A DNA stretch of 64,000 nucleotides from GCA-2861595 sp035526335 (GCA_035526335.1 DATLCN010000007.1:1-64000), one strand, 5' to 3'. Numbered from the stretch's first letter, positions 7,960-15,917 are shown. Program-made: numbers and translations. Notes: generated by a model not told the origin, from the sequence alone.

Positions 7960-8941
7960 CGATCAGTTCGGTGAGGACGGTGGCGCTCTTCGGGTTTTCG
8001 CTCAGGGCTTTCTCCACCTCGGGCGACTCGGTCTTGCCGTTCGAACGTAACGGACATCCGGATTCGTCGCTCTACCGGAGAAGCCCCATTCCGTTCCTCC
8101 GCGACACCTTGGACGACTGTGGCGAACTCTTCCCGCCAAGCCTTCAGTTCTCGTCTGGGAGCTGACGAAGCACATGCCAGTGCCTCGTCTGCGCTCCACT
8201 GGACAAGTGTTGGGATCCGCGGAAGGAGCAGTCCGATGCGGCGGATCCCCAGCTCGTCGTTCGTGTCCGCCAGTAGGTAACCGAAGAGCTGAAAGAAGGC
8301 GGGACGGTCAAGTCTGCGAGTAGTGACCTTGGCATCGAGCAAGAGGTCATCAAGGACGACGTCAGCGTCAGCACCACCAAGTGCAGTCGACTGCGCAAAG
8401 ATCGGATTAGGCAGGGCACTTTCGAAGTCGGGCAGAACCCGGAGAGTTGCCTCGAAAAGCGCGCTGAGGTCGACGACGGCGTCATCAGGGCAGAGTTTCA
8501 GTGCGCTGTCGAGGCATGCTGAGGCGCCGAGGTTGGAGAGCGCCACCTGAATCCTTGTTCGTGAAGAGCCAGGCAAAAGCATGCCCGGATCCATCGAGTC
8601 AGAGCGATTTCGGCCGACAGGGTACCGGCGGCCTGGACGGCGACTACTTCGCTCGAAATGTCGTCCCACAGGCTCGATGGAATACGCCGGAGCCCTAGCG
8701 CGCCGAGAACCGCAACAGTCCGTGATGGGTCGAGCGGTGGCGCAACGTGTGCGCGCAGCATGTAGTCGAAGGCTGCCCCGACTAAGCCGAGTTCGTGACC
8801 TGGTCGGCGCGTGGGAGGCAGGATCGAGCCGAGGCCCCGTGCCCCCACTTCCGCTTGCAGTGGCTTCAAGTTGCCAAGGTTGTCCTCGAACCACTCTCGC
8901 AGCGGGTGTCCCCTACGACCGAGTTGGCTGGTCAGCGACAC
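7956..8941 (-). pseudogene. Frameshifted unknown gene of element B
   Basis: Two minus-strand frames join into one plausible protein. The N-terminal part (GTG 8941 to about 8545) reads TSQLGRRGHPLREWFEDNL and continues to ALHEQGFR; the C-terminal part (about 8550 to 7956) continues VALSNLGASACLDSALKLC and then GADADVVLDDLLLDAKVTT. The latter resembles a family of about 300-residue actinobacterial proteins of unknown function in which a DADLI...LELK-like stretch follows a long helical N-terminus, a weak nuclease-like pattern. Each part alone lacks half of the fold. One base has been gained or lost near 8545; whether in the organism or in sequencing cannot be told here. Confidence 0.6.
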
Positions 8942-9138
8942 TGGGTGCAGGGTAGAAGATGCACTAGACGTCGGAGGCTGCGAGATCGGGCCGGTGTCGT
9001 CTCCTGACCTCCCGGTGGCGGCGTCACGACCTCAGCGCGTCGCGATGCCCGGACGAGTGCGGGCACCTCCTTCGCGCCCCAACAACGGGTCGCGCCACCC
9101 GCGAACACCTCAGGTTCGGCGGCGCGCCTTTGCCCCTC

Positions 9139-10167
9139 TCAAAGAGCTGCGTGACAACGGGCCGTGGACCGTAGCGCCGCGATGCCGCTCAGGTCTCCGG
9201 CGGCGAAACTGGTCACGCCGGTGGAGTTCTCTTCGTGCATGAGCTGCTGCACGTCGGCGACGTGCGACAAGCCGATGAGGTGGCCGAGCTCATGCAACAG
9301 CACGGCACGAGCGCTGGCGAATCCGCTGTCCTGGCTGAGGATTTCGGTGAACTGCGGCCCATCAAGGGTCACAGTCCCCGTCACGTAAACGCTCTCCCTG
9401 TCCGACACTGGGAAGGCGGTGCTTCCTCCCCAGCCGGCAACGCGGTCGGCCAAATCCGGCGATTCGGTGGGGTCCGACCAGGCGATGAGGACCGGTGCCC
9501 ACCGGTCGCCGTAAATCTCGGGCTGGAACGGACGGCGCGGGTGTACCGGGACTTCGCTTACCGGGCGCTCGTACCGGAACTCCAGGCCAGCCTGCGCGCC
9601 AACCTCGGCAAGCGCCTCGGTGACCAGACGTTGCCCGGCGGGGGGTGCTGTACGGGGATTCACAACCACTGGGATGGGGCGGCAGGGGTCGTAGGTAATT
9701 GGCACCGACGATCCCGGCCGCAGGGCCATGAAGCTGTACATGGCCCCGGGTGCCGTCCGGGCAGCCGGTTGTCGCAACGGCACCGCGCTCGGGGGTGGGC
9801 GTGGTGTCGGTCGCTCCTCGCCGGCCGAAACAGTCTGGGTGACGGGAAGACCCGACGCCCACAGGACGGCTTGCTCTCGGCTCGGGCCCCAGAACGCGGC
9901 ATAGCCCAAGAGCGCCCCAACAACGACGAGTGTCACCGCCGGGCGGAAACGGCCGCCCCGGATGGCCCGAACGGCACGACGGTTGATGCGCTGCTTCCGA
10001 CGGTCGTTGCGTTTGACCGACGCCAGCCTTTCCCGCTCAGCCCGCTCGCGCTCGGTGCGATCACGCCGCTCGCGGGCGCTGAGCTCGCGTCGCCGTGCCT
10101 CCCTGACGAAGTCGGCGTCCAAGACGACGTTCGCAAAGGGCTCCTCGGTATCGTCCCCGGTGGCCAT
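9139..10167 (-). CDS. Membrane-anchored zinc metalloprotease (matrixin-like)
   Basis: The 342-residue protein starts with a highly charged, coiled-coil-prone cytoplasmic region (about 20-65, many R/E repeats), a single membrane segment (about 74-94) and a proline-rich linker. The extracellular domain ends with HELGHLIGLSH near residue 292, the extended zinc-binding motif HExxHxxGxxH of metzincins, followed by MHEENS in the place of the Met-turn. It looks like a type II membrane protein facing outward. A protease of this kind as cargo on an integrated element is unusual; its target is unknown. The gene diverges from the excisionase region. Confidence 0.78.
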   Translation of the reverse strand: MATGDDTEEPFANVVLDADFVREARRRELSARERRDRTERERAERERLASVKRNDRRKQRINRRAVRAIRGGRFRPAVTLVVVGALLGYAAFWGPSREQAVLWASGLPVTQTVSAGEERPTPRPPPSAVPLRQPAARTAPGAMYSFMALRPGSSVPITYDPCRPIPVVVNPRTAPPAGQRLVTEALAEVGAQAGLEFRYERPVSEVPVHPRRPFQPEIYGDRWAPVLIAWSDPTESPDLADRVAGWGGSTAFPVSDRESVYVTGTVTLDGPQFTEILSQDSGFASARAVLLHELGHLIGLSHVADVQQLMHEENSTGVTSFAAGDLSGIAALRSTARCHAAL

Positions 10168-10229
10168 AGCTCGCCGCCTACGGTACCTGTATCTTCAGGA
10201 GGCGGCGGGGGTGGCAGCTGGCGGCCGCG

Positions 10230-10300
10230 GGTTCAGCTGAGCGGCGCGACGTCGCGCCATGCCGATGCGGCCAGGCCTTCTCCGCGAGCTCGGCTGAACC
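10230..10300 (+). repeat. Structured noncoding region with nested inverted repeats
   Basis: GGTTCAGCTGAGC (10230-10242) can pair with GCTCGGCTGAACC (10288-10300) over all 13 positions allowing one G-U pair. Directly inside the left arm is a perfect 16-bp palindrome, GGCGCGACGTCGCGCC (10243-10258). It sits in the 338-bp gap between the metalloprotease and excisionase genes. A protein-binding site, a transfer origin or a structured RNA are all possible. Confidence 0.55.
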
Positions 10301-10418
10301 GGGTGGCGCTGGTCGAAACGAGCCGGGACCCGTCCTTCGGCGAGGTGCGGGTCTGGAGGCGCGAATCCTTGCTCGATCGGCGGCGACGCCTCGCCGGTGA
10401 AACTTTCGCCTTGACTCC

Positions 10419-10471
10419 GTGTCGCGTTCTGTCGGTTTTCGACCCAGTAGTGGAGGAACCGGGACGTGCGA
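10419..10471 (+). repeat. 53-bp repeat, copy 2 (upstream of excisionase)
   Basis: This block matches 6197-6249 at 45 of 53 positions. The conserved core GACCCAGTAGTGG and the end CGGGACGTGCGA are the most similar parts. It ends 34 bp before the TTG start of the excisionase gene and probably contains its control region. Confidence 0.7.
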
Positions 10472-10505
10472 GGCGCCGGCCACCGAGGGTCGCAAGGAGG
10501 ACATC

Positions 10506-10721
10506 TTGGAGAAGCTGTTGCTGACTGTCGAGGAAACGGCAGAGATGATCGGGATCGGGCGAACCAAGACCTTCGAGCTGATTGCCGCCGGCGTCATCGA
10601 GTCGGTGCGCATCGGCGGTGCGCGTCGGGTTCCCACTGCCGCTGTGGCCGATTACGTCGACCGGCTTCGCGCCAGCGCCGGCTGCCAGCGAGGATCGAGC
10701 GAAACCTCGCTGAGGGTGTAA
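10506..10721 (+). CDS. xis: Excisionase-type HTH protein
   Basis: A strong ribosome site, AAGGAGG (10494-10500), lies 5 bp before a TTG codon, which fixes the start. The 71-residue product is a MerR-like winged helix-turn-helix of the excisionase family (LLTVEETAEMIGIGRTKTFE, then a GGARRVPTAAVADYV wing and helix). Such proteins bend DNA at att sites and direct integrases toward excision, and often control transcription as well. It lies 61 bp upstream of the integrase remnant. A near copy is fused to the nucleotidyltransferase gene of element A. Confidence 0.85.
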   Translation: MEKLLLTVEETAEMIGIGRTKTFELIAAGVIESVRIGGARRVPTAAVADYVDRLRASAGCQRGSSETSLRV

Positions 10722-10782
10722 GTCTGGACGGCGGCAGGACGCGAGGCCACCCGTCGGAGGAGGCCTGATTGGAGATTGCACG

Positions 10783-11378
10783 GTGAGCATCAAGGCCCGC
10801 AAGACGACCAGCGGAATTCGCTACGACGTTCGGCTGCGTGATCCCGCCGGCGAGCCGTACAAGCGCACGTTCCGCACCAAGCGGGAGGCCGAGACCTTTC
10901 AGGCTCGCGAGCGAGCCGATCGTTCGCGAGGAGCCTGGGTAGTGTTGACCCTCGCAAGGCCGCCGCGCTCGGCGAGCATCTCGCGCGCCGGGGGCTGAGC
11001 GGCGCCGACGCTGAGGCCGAGGTCTTCGTCGGCGCCCTCGGCAAGCCGCTCGACTACTCGGGCTGGCTGCACCGTGTGTGGCAGCCGGCCTGCATCGCTG
11101 CCGGTCTCGACGGGCTGCGTTTTCATGATCTCCGCCATGCAAATGCCACCGGCATGGTGGCGGCCGGCGTGGACATCAAGACCGCCCAGGCTCGCCTCGG
11201 ACACTCCGACCCGCGCCTGACGCTGGCGGTCTACGCACAGGTGACCAGCGCCGCCGACCGGGCTGCCGCCGACGAGCTGGGAGCCCTCTTCATGGCATCT
11301 CCGGCCGATGAAATGTGCCATGAAAGTGCCATGGGCCGCCCGATGGCGGTGGCCCGGCGTCCCAAAAAGGGTGCCTGA
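10783..11378 (+). pseudogene. int: Truncated tyrosine integrase (element B)
   Basis: GTG 10783 opens a frame encoding an arm-DNA-binding N-terminus (RYDVRLRDPAGEPYKRTFRTK) for about 52 codons. Near 10942 the frame changes and the sequence jumps to the C-terminal catalytic part (GLRFHDLRHANATG, ARLGHSDPRLTLAVYAQV), with the HxLRH, LGH and tyrosine motifs intact. About half of a normal integrase of roughly 380 residues is missing, including the SAM-like core-binding domain and the first catalytic arginine. The gene should be inactive. The 3' end overlaps the right-arm repeats and stops 16 bp before the att copy. Confidence 0.85.
11315..11333 (+). repeat. Right-arm pair of GTGCCATG, candidate integrase arm-type sites
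   Basis: GTGCCATG lies at 11315-11322 and 11326-11333, an 11-bp period, inside the end of the integrase frame and 60 bp from the att copy. It mirrors the pair at 2005-2023. Confidence 0.6.
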
Positions 11379-11393
11379 CCTGCCCTTTTACTT

Positions 11394-11441
11394 GTCGGGA
11401 AGGCGGGATTCGAACCCGCGGCCTCAGCGTCCCGAACGCTG
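11394..11441 (+). repeat. attR-type direct repeat within tRNA-Pro
   Basis: Identical over 48 bases to 1864-1911. It covers the 3' half of the intact tRNA-Pro gene, showing that this copy regenerates the tRNA after integration. Confidence 0.9.
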
Positions 11442-11469
11442 CGCGCTAACCAAGCTGCGCTACTTCCCG
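11395..11469 (-). tRNA. tRNA-Pro (anticodon CGG)
   Basis: The minus strand folds as a cloverleaf: acceptor CGGGAAG/CTTCCCG, D arm with GGTTA loop, anticodon stem CAGCG/CGCTG with loop TTCGGGA (anticodon CGG) and a T arm GCGGG-TTCGAAT-CCCGC. The discriminator is A and no CCA is encoded. A -10-like TAGCAT lies on the minus strand at 11485-11480. Its 3' end is the integration target of elements A and B. Confidence 0.95.
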
Positions 11470-11517
11470 TGGCCTTCGGATGCTACCTGACGCCGCCCCC
11501 GCCCCCGCCGGGCCTTC

Positions 11518-11931
11518 TCAGGCGACGGGTGCAGGCTTGTAGGACTGGTCGTGGTAGGTGTCGCCGGCCAGGAGGGCCCGGATGGCCTTGCGCAGCCGCA
11601 TGGGATCGAGGGGTTTGACCAGCCAACCCTCGGCTCCGGACCGCCGGGCGAGGAAGACGTCAGCCCGGCGATCGAGGAGCATCAGCACCGGCACATGGCC
11701 GATCCGGCCGCCACTCTCCTCGAGGCGCAGGTCGAGACAGACGGCCATGCCTCCCATGTTGCCGATCTGCATGTCGACCACCACCAGAGCGGGAAGAGTC
11801 TGTTTGGCGGAGGTGATGACATCGAAACCGCTGCCGACCTCTCTCGTGCCGGCGTCGGGTACACCAGATACGGCGGAGCGCACCTCGTCCAGGACCCACT
11901 CCTCGTCACTGGCCACCAGGATGTCGGACAT
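11518..11931 (-). CDS. Stand-alone response-regulator receiver protein
   Basis: The 137-residue protein is a single receiver domain. The acidic pair is in ASDEEW near the N-terminus, the phospho-acceptor aspartate in VVVDMQIGNMGG and the conserved lysine in LVKPLDP, so it should be phosphorylatable. No output domain follows. ATG 11931 was chosen because it directly precedes the first beta strand (SDILVASDEE). It diverges from a STAS-domain gene 63 bp away, which hints at a role in a partner-switching stress or developmental pathway; the cognate kinase is not next to it. Confidence 0.8.
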   Translation of the reverse strand: MSDILVASDEEWVLDEVRSAVSGVPDAGTREVGSGFDVITSAKQTLPALVVVDMQIGNMGGMAVCLDLRLEESGGRIGHVPVLMLLDRRADVFLARRSGAEGWLVKPLDPMRLRKAIRALLAGDTYHDQSYKPAPVA

Positions 11932-11994
11932 GCCCGAGGGTAACCGGCAGCTCGTAGGGGTACCATCCTGAGGCCGTCTGCCAGGAGGAAAGCA

Positions 11995-12348
11995 TTGCTC
12001 GACATCCAGACTGAGGTGGCCGATGGGTACACCATCTGCCGCCCGGTTGGTGAGTTGGACGCGTTCACGGTCAGCCAATTCCGCCAGTCCCTCGCCGAGT
12101 TGGCAGCCCGTCCGCGGCTGCTGATCGACATGTCCGGTGTCCCTTTCGTCGATTCCGCCGGCCTCGGCGCCCTTATCGGGGGTATCCGCCGCGCCCGGGA
12201 GCTCGGCGGGGACGTGGCCGTCGCCTGTAACCGCCCCACCTTGACCCGCCTACTGCGCACCACCGGCTTCGACCGCATCGTCACCGTGGCCGAGACCGTC
12301 GAGGAGGCCGCCAACGCCCTCCTCGCCCCCTCGGGACCGACTACTTAG
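11995..12348 (+). CDS. STAS-domain anti-sigma factor antagonist
   Basis: A TTG start preceded by AGGAGG (6-bp spacing) gives a 117-residue single STAS domain. The phosphorylation-site context VDSAGLGAL (Ser54) matches SpoIIAA/RsbV-type anti-anti-sigma factors, which bind an anti-sigma kinase when unphosphorylated and release the sigma factor. Its partner is not adjacent; another STAS protein and an RsbW-like kinase are encoded together at 51971-52824. Confidence 0.85.
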   Translation: MLDIQTEVADGYTICRPVGELDAFTVSQFRQSLAELAARPRLLIDMSGVPFVDSAGLGALIGGIRRARELGGDVAVACNRPTLTRLLRTTGFDRIVTVAETVEEAANALLAPSGPTT

Positions 12349-12499
12349 CCCCCATGGCCCCTGGCGGGCCGCCCTTGATTCACAACGTCAGAGAGCCCGC
12401 CCGAACTCTCAGGTGCACCATGGAGTGCTCCGCCGTCGGAGCGGCAGCACACATGGAACCGGTCCCAGGCCTGGCGGCACAGAGCGCGGTTTCCGTCCG

Positions 12500-13621
12500 C
12501 TATGTAGTCGCAACGTCTGGCGCCGTCGGCAGCGGCGGGAACAGCGACCGGTTCAGCTCCGTGAGCCCCGCGAGGTCGTGGACGTCGCCGGCGAGGAATG
12601 GCACCCGCACCACCGGCGCGGGCGCCACCTGCTCCGCCAGCGTCGCGAAGTGGGCCTCCTCCCGCTCGGCCACCTGACGGAAGTCGGCCAGATTGGCGAA
12701 CAGCGCCCCCAGCACCGTCCCGGCCAGGGTGCGGGCTCTCTCCCGGTCGGCGCCGGCCGAGCCCCCGCCGTCACCGGCCCCGAACCGGGGATGGAGCCGG
12801 TTGACCACCAGCGCCTCCACGTCGAAGCCGTAGTCCCGCAGGCGGCCCGTGAAGTACAGGCCCTCCTCGACAGCGTCACGCCGCGGCGTGGTGACCACCA
12901 CGAAGGCGGTCGAGGGGCTGTGCAGGAGGCTGTCCACTTCCCGGGCCCGGTCACGGAATCCCTCCTCCATCCCCTCGAAGGCCTGGAAGAAGGCGACCGC
13001 ATCGGCGATCACCTCCGACCCGACGACCCTGCTCACCGTTCGCAGAAATGCCTGGGTGGCCACGCTCACCGCCTTCAGGTATGCCCGGGTCGGCATGACG
13101 ACCAGGCGGAACACCCGGTTGTCCAGGAAGCGGGCCAGGCGGCGGGGCGCATCCAGGAAGTCGAGGGCGTTTCGGGTCGGCGGAGTGTCCACCACGATGA
13201 GGTCGAAGCGCCCCTCCTCGTGCAGCTCGTGGAGCTTCTCGGTGGCCATGTACTCCTGGGTCCCCGACAGTGCCCCGGCGATGTTCCGGTACAGCCGGTT
13301 GCCGAGGATGGCCTCGGCCTGCTCGGGGCTGCGGGCGTAGCGACGGATGAGAGTGTCGAAGGTTGAGCCGGTGTCGAGCATCACGGCCCACAGCTCTCCC
13401 GGCCAGTCGCCGTCCACCGCTCCCGGTTCGTTGGTCAGGTCACCGAGCCCCAGCGCATCAGCCAGGCGACGGGCGGGGTCGATGGTCACCACGCAGGCCC
13501 GCCGGCCCTGGACCGCCCCCTCCACGGCCATAGCCGCGGCCACCGACGTCTTGCCCACCCCACCCGGTCCACAGCACACCAGGATCCGGCGCCCGTCCAC
13601 GAGCTCGTCGAGGCTGCTCAT
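12500..13621 (-). CDS. Get3/ArsA-family ATPase (second of pair)
   Basis: The 373-residue ATPase has a P-loop GPGGVGKTS near residue 18-26 and the switch sequence DTPPTRNALDF, both typical of the ArsA/Get3 family. It lacks the second ATPase half of true ArsA arsenite pumps. The ATG overlaps the stop of the upstream paralogue by 4 bp, so the two are probably made together and may form a heterodimer. In Mycobacterium tuberculosis the paired homologues Rv3679/Rv3680 lie next to whiB4 and ponA2, as here. An arsenic role is not supported: no ars genes are near. Confidence 0.85.
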   Translation of the reverse strand: MSSLDELVDGRRILVCCGPGGVGKTSVAAAMAVEGAVQGRRACVVTIDPARRLADALGLGDLTNEPGAVDGDWPGELWAVMLDTGSTFDTLIRRYARSPEQAEAILGNRLYRNIAGALSGTQEYMATEKLHELHEEGRFDLIVVDTPPTRNALDFLDAPRRLARFLDNRVFRLVVMPTRAYLKAVSVATQAFLRTVSRVVGSEVIADAVAFFQAFEGMEEGFRDRAREVDSLLHSPSTAFVVVTTPRRDAVEEGLYFTGRLRDYGFDVEALVVNRLHPRFGAGDGGGSAGADRERARTLAGTVLGALFANLADFRQVAEREEAHFATLAEQVAPAPVVRVPFLAGDVHDLAGLTELNRSLFPPLPTAPDVATT

Positions 13622-14559
13622 TCGGCCAGCCCCCCCACGGCGTCTCCCAAAGCGATCGCCAGAACCTCCACCTCGGCCGCACCCACTTCGGTGGTGAAAA
13701 GGAAGGGCAGGTGCAGCTGTGGCAGTGCCAGCGACCCCGCCAGCCGCACCACCTGATCGGCCTGGAGGGCCACCCGATCCCGACGGAAGCCGGCCGCCTC
13801 GTGCAGTGCCTCGGCCTCGCCGGGTCGGAGATGCACTCCAACATGGGCCGCCGCTTCGGCAGGATCGGTATCGAGCCCCTCGACCGGCGGATACATCCCG
13901 TTGACCACCACCGGCGCCAGTCTCACCCCGACCCGGTCCTCGAGCTTGTAGGCCGTCTCCACCACCTCGTTGACCGGCGTCTCCTCGGGGAGCGTGACGA
14001 GGAGCACCTGACACCGCTCCGGGTCGGCCAGCAGCTCCAGCACCTCGGTGGCCTGGGCCCGGATGGGCCCCACCCGCACGGCATCGAGCAGCCCGGCGGC
14101 ACTGGTCAGGAACGTGACGGCGTGGCCGGCGGCGGGAGCGTCCAGGATGACGAGGTCGGCCGCGGCCGCCCGCTCCAGCTGCTTGACCTTGCCGAGCACG
14201 AGGATGTCCTTGATCCCGGGCGCCGCCGTGGCCACCACGTCCATGGCACCCGAGGACACCAGCCGGCGGGACAGCCGGCGCATGCCCCGGTCCTCCAGGT
14301 ACTCGAGGAGCGCTTCGTCGGGGGTCAAGGTGCGGGCCCGTATGCCCGGCGACAGCTCCACCTCCTCGTAGGTGAGGGTCTCGCTGCTTCCGAAGGCGGC
14401 CGCCAGACCGCTCTTGCCTTCCACCTCTACGATGAGGCACGTCAGCCCGGCCATGACCGCCATCCGGGCCACCGCTGCGCTCACCGTGGTTTTGCCCACT
14501 CCGCCTTTCCCGGCGACGATGAGGACGCGGGCCTGGCGGCAGAACCCGGCAGGATCCAT
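13618..14559 (-). CDS. Get3/ArsA-family ATPase (first of pair)
   Basis: From ATG 14559 the product has 313 residues. It carries the signature-lysine P-loop GKGGVGKTT (Lys18 and Lys23) and an APGIKDILVLGKV segment seen in the actinobacterial Rv3679-type subgroup, and the switch region DAPAAGHAVTFL. A GTG at 14574 could add five residues. The start region overlaps the divergent NfeD gene (ATG 14565) within a few bases, so the promoters must lie inside each other's coding sequence. Function as a cytosolic Get3-like ATPase is by family; the substrate is unknown. Confidence 0.85.
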   Translation of the reverse strand: MDPAGFCRQARVLIVAGKGGVGKTTVSAAVARMAVMAGLTCLIVEVEGKSGLAAAFGSSETLTYEEVELSPGIRARTLTPDEALLEYLEDRGMRRLSRRLVSSGAMDVVATAAPGIKDILVLGKVKQLERAAAADLVILDAPAAGHAVTFLTSAAGLLDAVRVGPIRAQATEVLELLADPERCQVLLVTLPEETPVNEVVETAYKLEDRVGVRLAPVVVNGMYPPVEGLDTDPAEAAAHVGVHLRPGEAEALHEAAGFRRDRVALQADQVVRLAGSLALPQLHLPFLFTTEVGAAEVEVLAIALGDAVGGLAE

Positions 14560-14564
14560 ATTCG

Positions 14565-15809
14565 ATGCGAACACTACCGACCGCCCTCCTGGCCAAAGCC
14601 GTGCCCGCCGTCACCGGCTTCGTGATCGCGCTCGGTCTCGGCCTGTCGGGCGCTGCCGCCGCTGCCGCGCCGCTGCCTCCCCACGTCGATGTCATCGAGG
14701 TGGTCGGCCTGGTCGACCCGGTCCAGGTGGATTTCGTGGCCGACGCCATCCGCGACGCAGAGCGGGGCGGGGCCGAGGCGCTGGTCGTCCAGGTCGACAG
14801 CGGAGGCGGAGTGGTCTCCCAGAACGAGATCGATGTTCTCGCCTTCCGGATCGCCCACGCGTCGGTGCCTGTGGCCGTATGGGTAGGTCCGAGTGGGAGC
14901 CGGGCCTACGGCCAGGCCTTCGAGCTGGTGAAGGCGGCTCCGGTCAGCGGCATGACCACCCGCGGCCGCGTGGGCGACGCCGGCCGAAAGCTCAAGGCTT
15001 CGCAGGCGCTGAAGGAGGAGGTCGTCGACATCAGCGCCCCCACTCTCGGGGACTTCATCGTCGAGCTCGATGGACGCCTCGTGAGCGGGACCAGCCTGGA
15101 GACGGCCAAGGTGGTGCGCAAGGCCGGCGAGGATCCCCGCCGGGAGCCCACGGTGGCGGTGCGCTTCGCCAAGCTGGGCCTGCTGCCCCGCCTTCTGCAC
15201 AGCGCGGCCAGCCCGTCGGTGGCCTACCTCTTCCTCGTCGTCGGGCTGGCGCTGGTGATCCTCGAGCTCTACACCGCCGGCATCGGCGCCGCCGCCGTCA
15301 CCGGTGCCACCTGCCTCGTCCTCGCCTCCTACGGGCTCGCCACGCTCCCGACCCGGCCGTTCGCGGTGGGCCTCATCCTCACGGGCATGCTCGGCTACGC
15401 CATCGACGTCCAGGCCGGCTCGCCCCGCGCCTGGACGGTGATCGGAACCGCAGCCCTCACCACCGGCAGCCTCTCGCTGTACGAAGGCGGTCTGTCTCCC
15501 TCACCTCTGGTGCTGGTGCTCGTGGTGGTCGGTGTCGGCTTCCTGATGGTCAGCGGACTACCCGCCATGGTGCGCTCCCGGTTCTCGACCCCTACGGTCG
15601 GGCGTGAGTCGATGGTGGGCGAGTTGGGGACTGCGATGGCCCCCGTCGACCCGGAGGGAACGGTGGAGGTGAGGGGCGCGCCGTGGCGGGCCCGGACCAA
15701 CCGGTCGACTCCCATCGCCGCCGGCGACTGCATCCGCGTCGTGGGCATCGACGGGTTGCTGCTGGAGGTCGAGCCGGAGTCCGGGGGAGCAAAGGACTAC
15801 CGGCACTGA
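14565..15809 (+). CDS. NfeD/ClpP-class membrane protein
   Basis: The 414-residue protein has a signal sequence (about 8-35), a ClpP-like serine protease domain (about 40-215, with VVQVDSGGGVV and WVGPSGSRAYGQAF), four or more membrane segments (about 220-345) and a C-terminal NfeD OB-fold domain (about 355-405, TVEVRGAPWRARTN). This is the long NfeD1b-type architecture. The usual catalytic serine lies in a GSxAxSAG context; here it reads GSRAYGQA, so activity is uncertain. Long NfeD proteins usually pair with a stomatin-like protein, none of which is nearby. Confidence 0.82.
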   Translation: MRTLPTALLAKAVPAVTGFVIALGLGLSGAAAAAAPLPPHVDVIEVVGLVDPVQVDFVADAIRDAERGGAEALVVQVDSGGGVVSQNEIDVLAFRIAHASVPVAVWVGPSGSRAYGQAFELVKAAPVSGMTTRGRVGDAGRKLKASQALKEEVVDISAPTLGDFIVELDGRLVSGTSLETAKVVRKAGEDPRREPTVAVRFAKLGLLPRLLHSAASPSVAYLFLVVGLALVILELYTAGIGAAAVTGATCLVLASYGLATLPTRPFAVGLILTGMLGYAIDVQAGSPRAWTVIGTAALTTGSLSLYEGGLSPSPLVLVLVVVGVGFLMVSGLPAMVRSRFSTPTVGRESMVGELGTAMAPVDPEGTVEVRGAPWRARTNRSTPIAAGDCIRVVGIDGLLLEVEPESGGAKDYRH

Positions 15810-15863
15810 GAGAACCCGCAGGTCAGACCGCATGGGACCCGATGACCATGCCGAAATTGGCCC

Positions 15864-15892
15864 TTGTCACTTCCAGAAAACGGGGGTAGGGT
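15864..15892 (+). promoter_or_regulatory. Probable promoter of whiB
   Basis: TTGTCA (15864-15869) and TAGGGT (15887-15892) are separated by exactly 17 bp and lie 25 bp before the whiB start codon, a good fit to a housekeeping-sigma promoter. Confidence 0.55.
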
Positions 15893-15917
15893 CGGTCGTC
15901 CGAAAGGGGAAACTTTC

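Larger units (their letters stand above)
1864..11441 (+). mobile_element. Integrated tRNA-Pro element B (9.5-kb defence/addiction island)
   Basis: The element is bounded by exact 48-bp repeats and has paired putative arm sites inside each end (2005-2023 and 11315-11333). Its cargo is a Doc/antitoxin pair, a type II restriction-modification system, an unknown protein, a NERD membrane protein, a frameshifted gene, a metalloprotease, an excisionase and an integrase. The integrase lacks its central part, so self-excision is unlikely. No relaxase, replication or conjugation gene is visible. Long sparsely coded stretches (5381-6280) fit an element in decay. Confidence 0.85.

Noticed and set aside
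9235..10524. A 429-codon plus-strand frame over the metalloprotease gene
   Set aside because: The opposite strand carries the HExGHxxGxxH protease with clear domain order; the plus frame has biased composition only.
12500..14559. Arsenite efflux pump
   Set aside because: The two ATPases are single-domain Get3-like proteins without arsB, arsC or arsR nearby; context matches Rv3679/Rv3680 instead.
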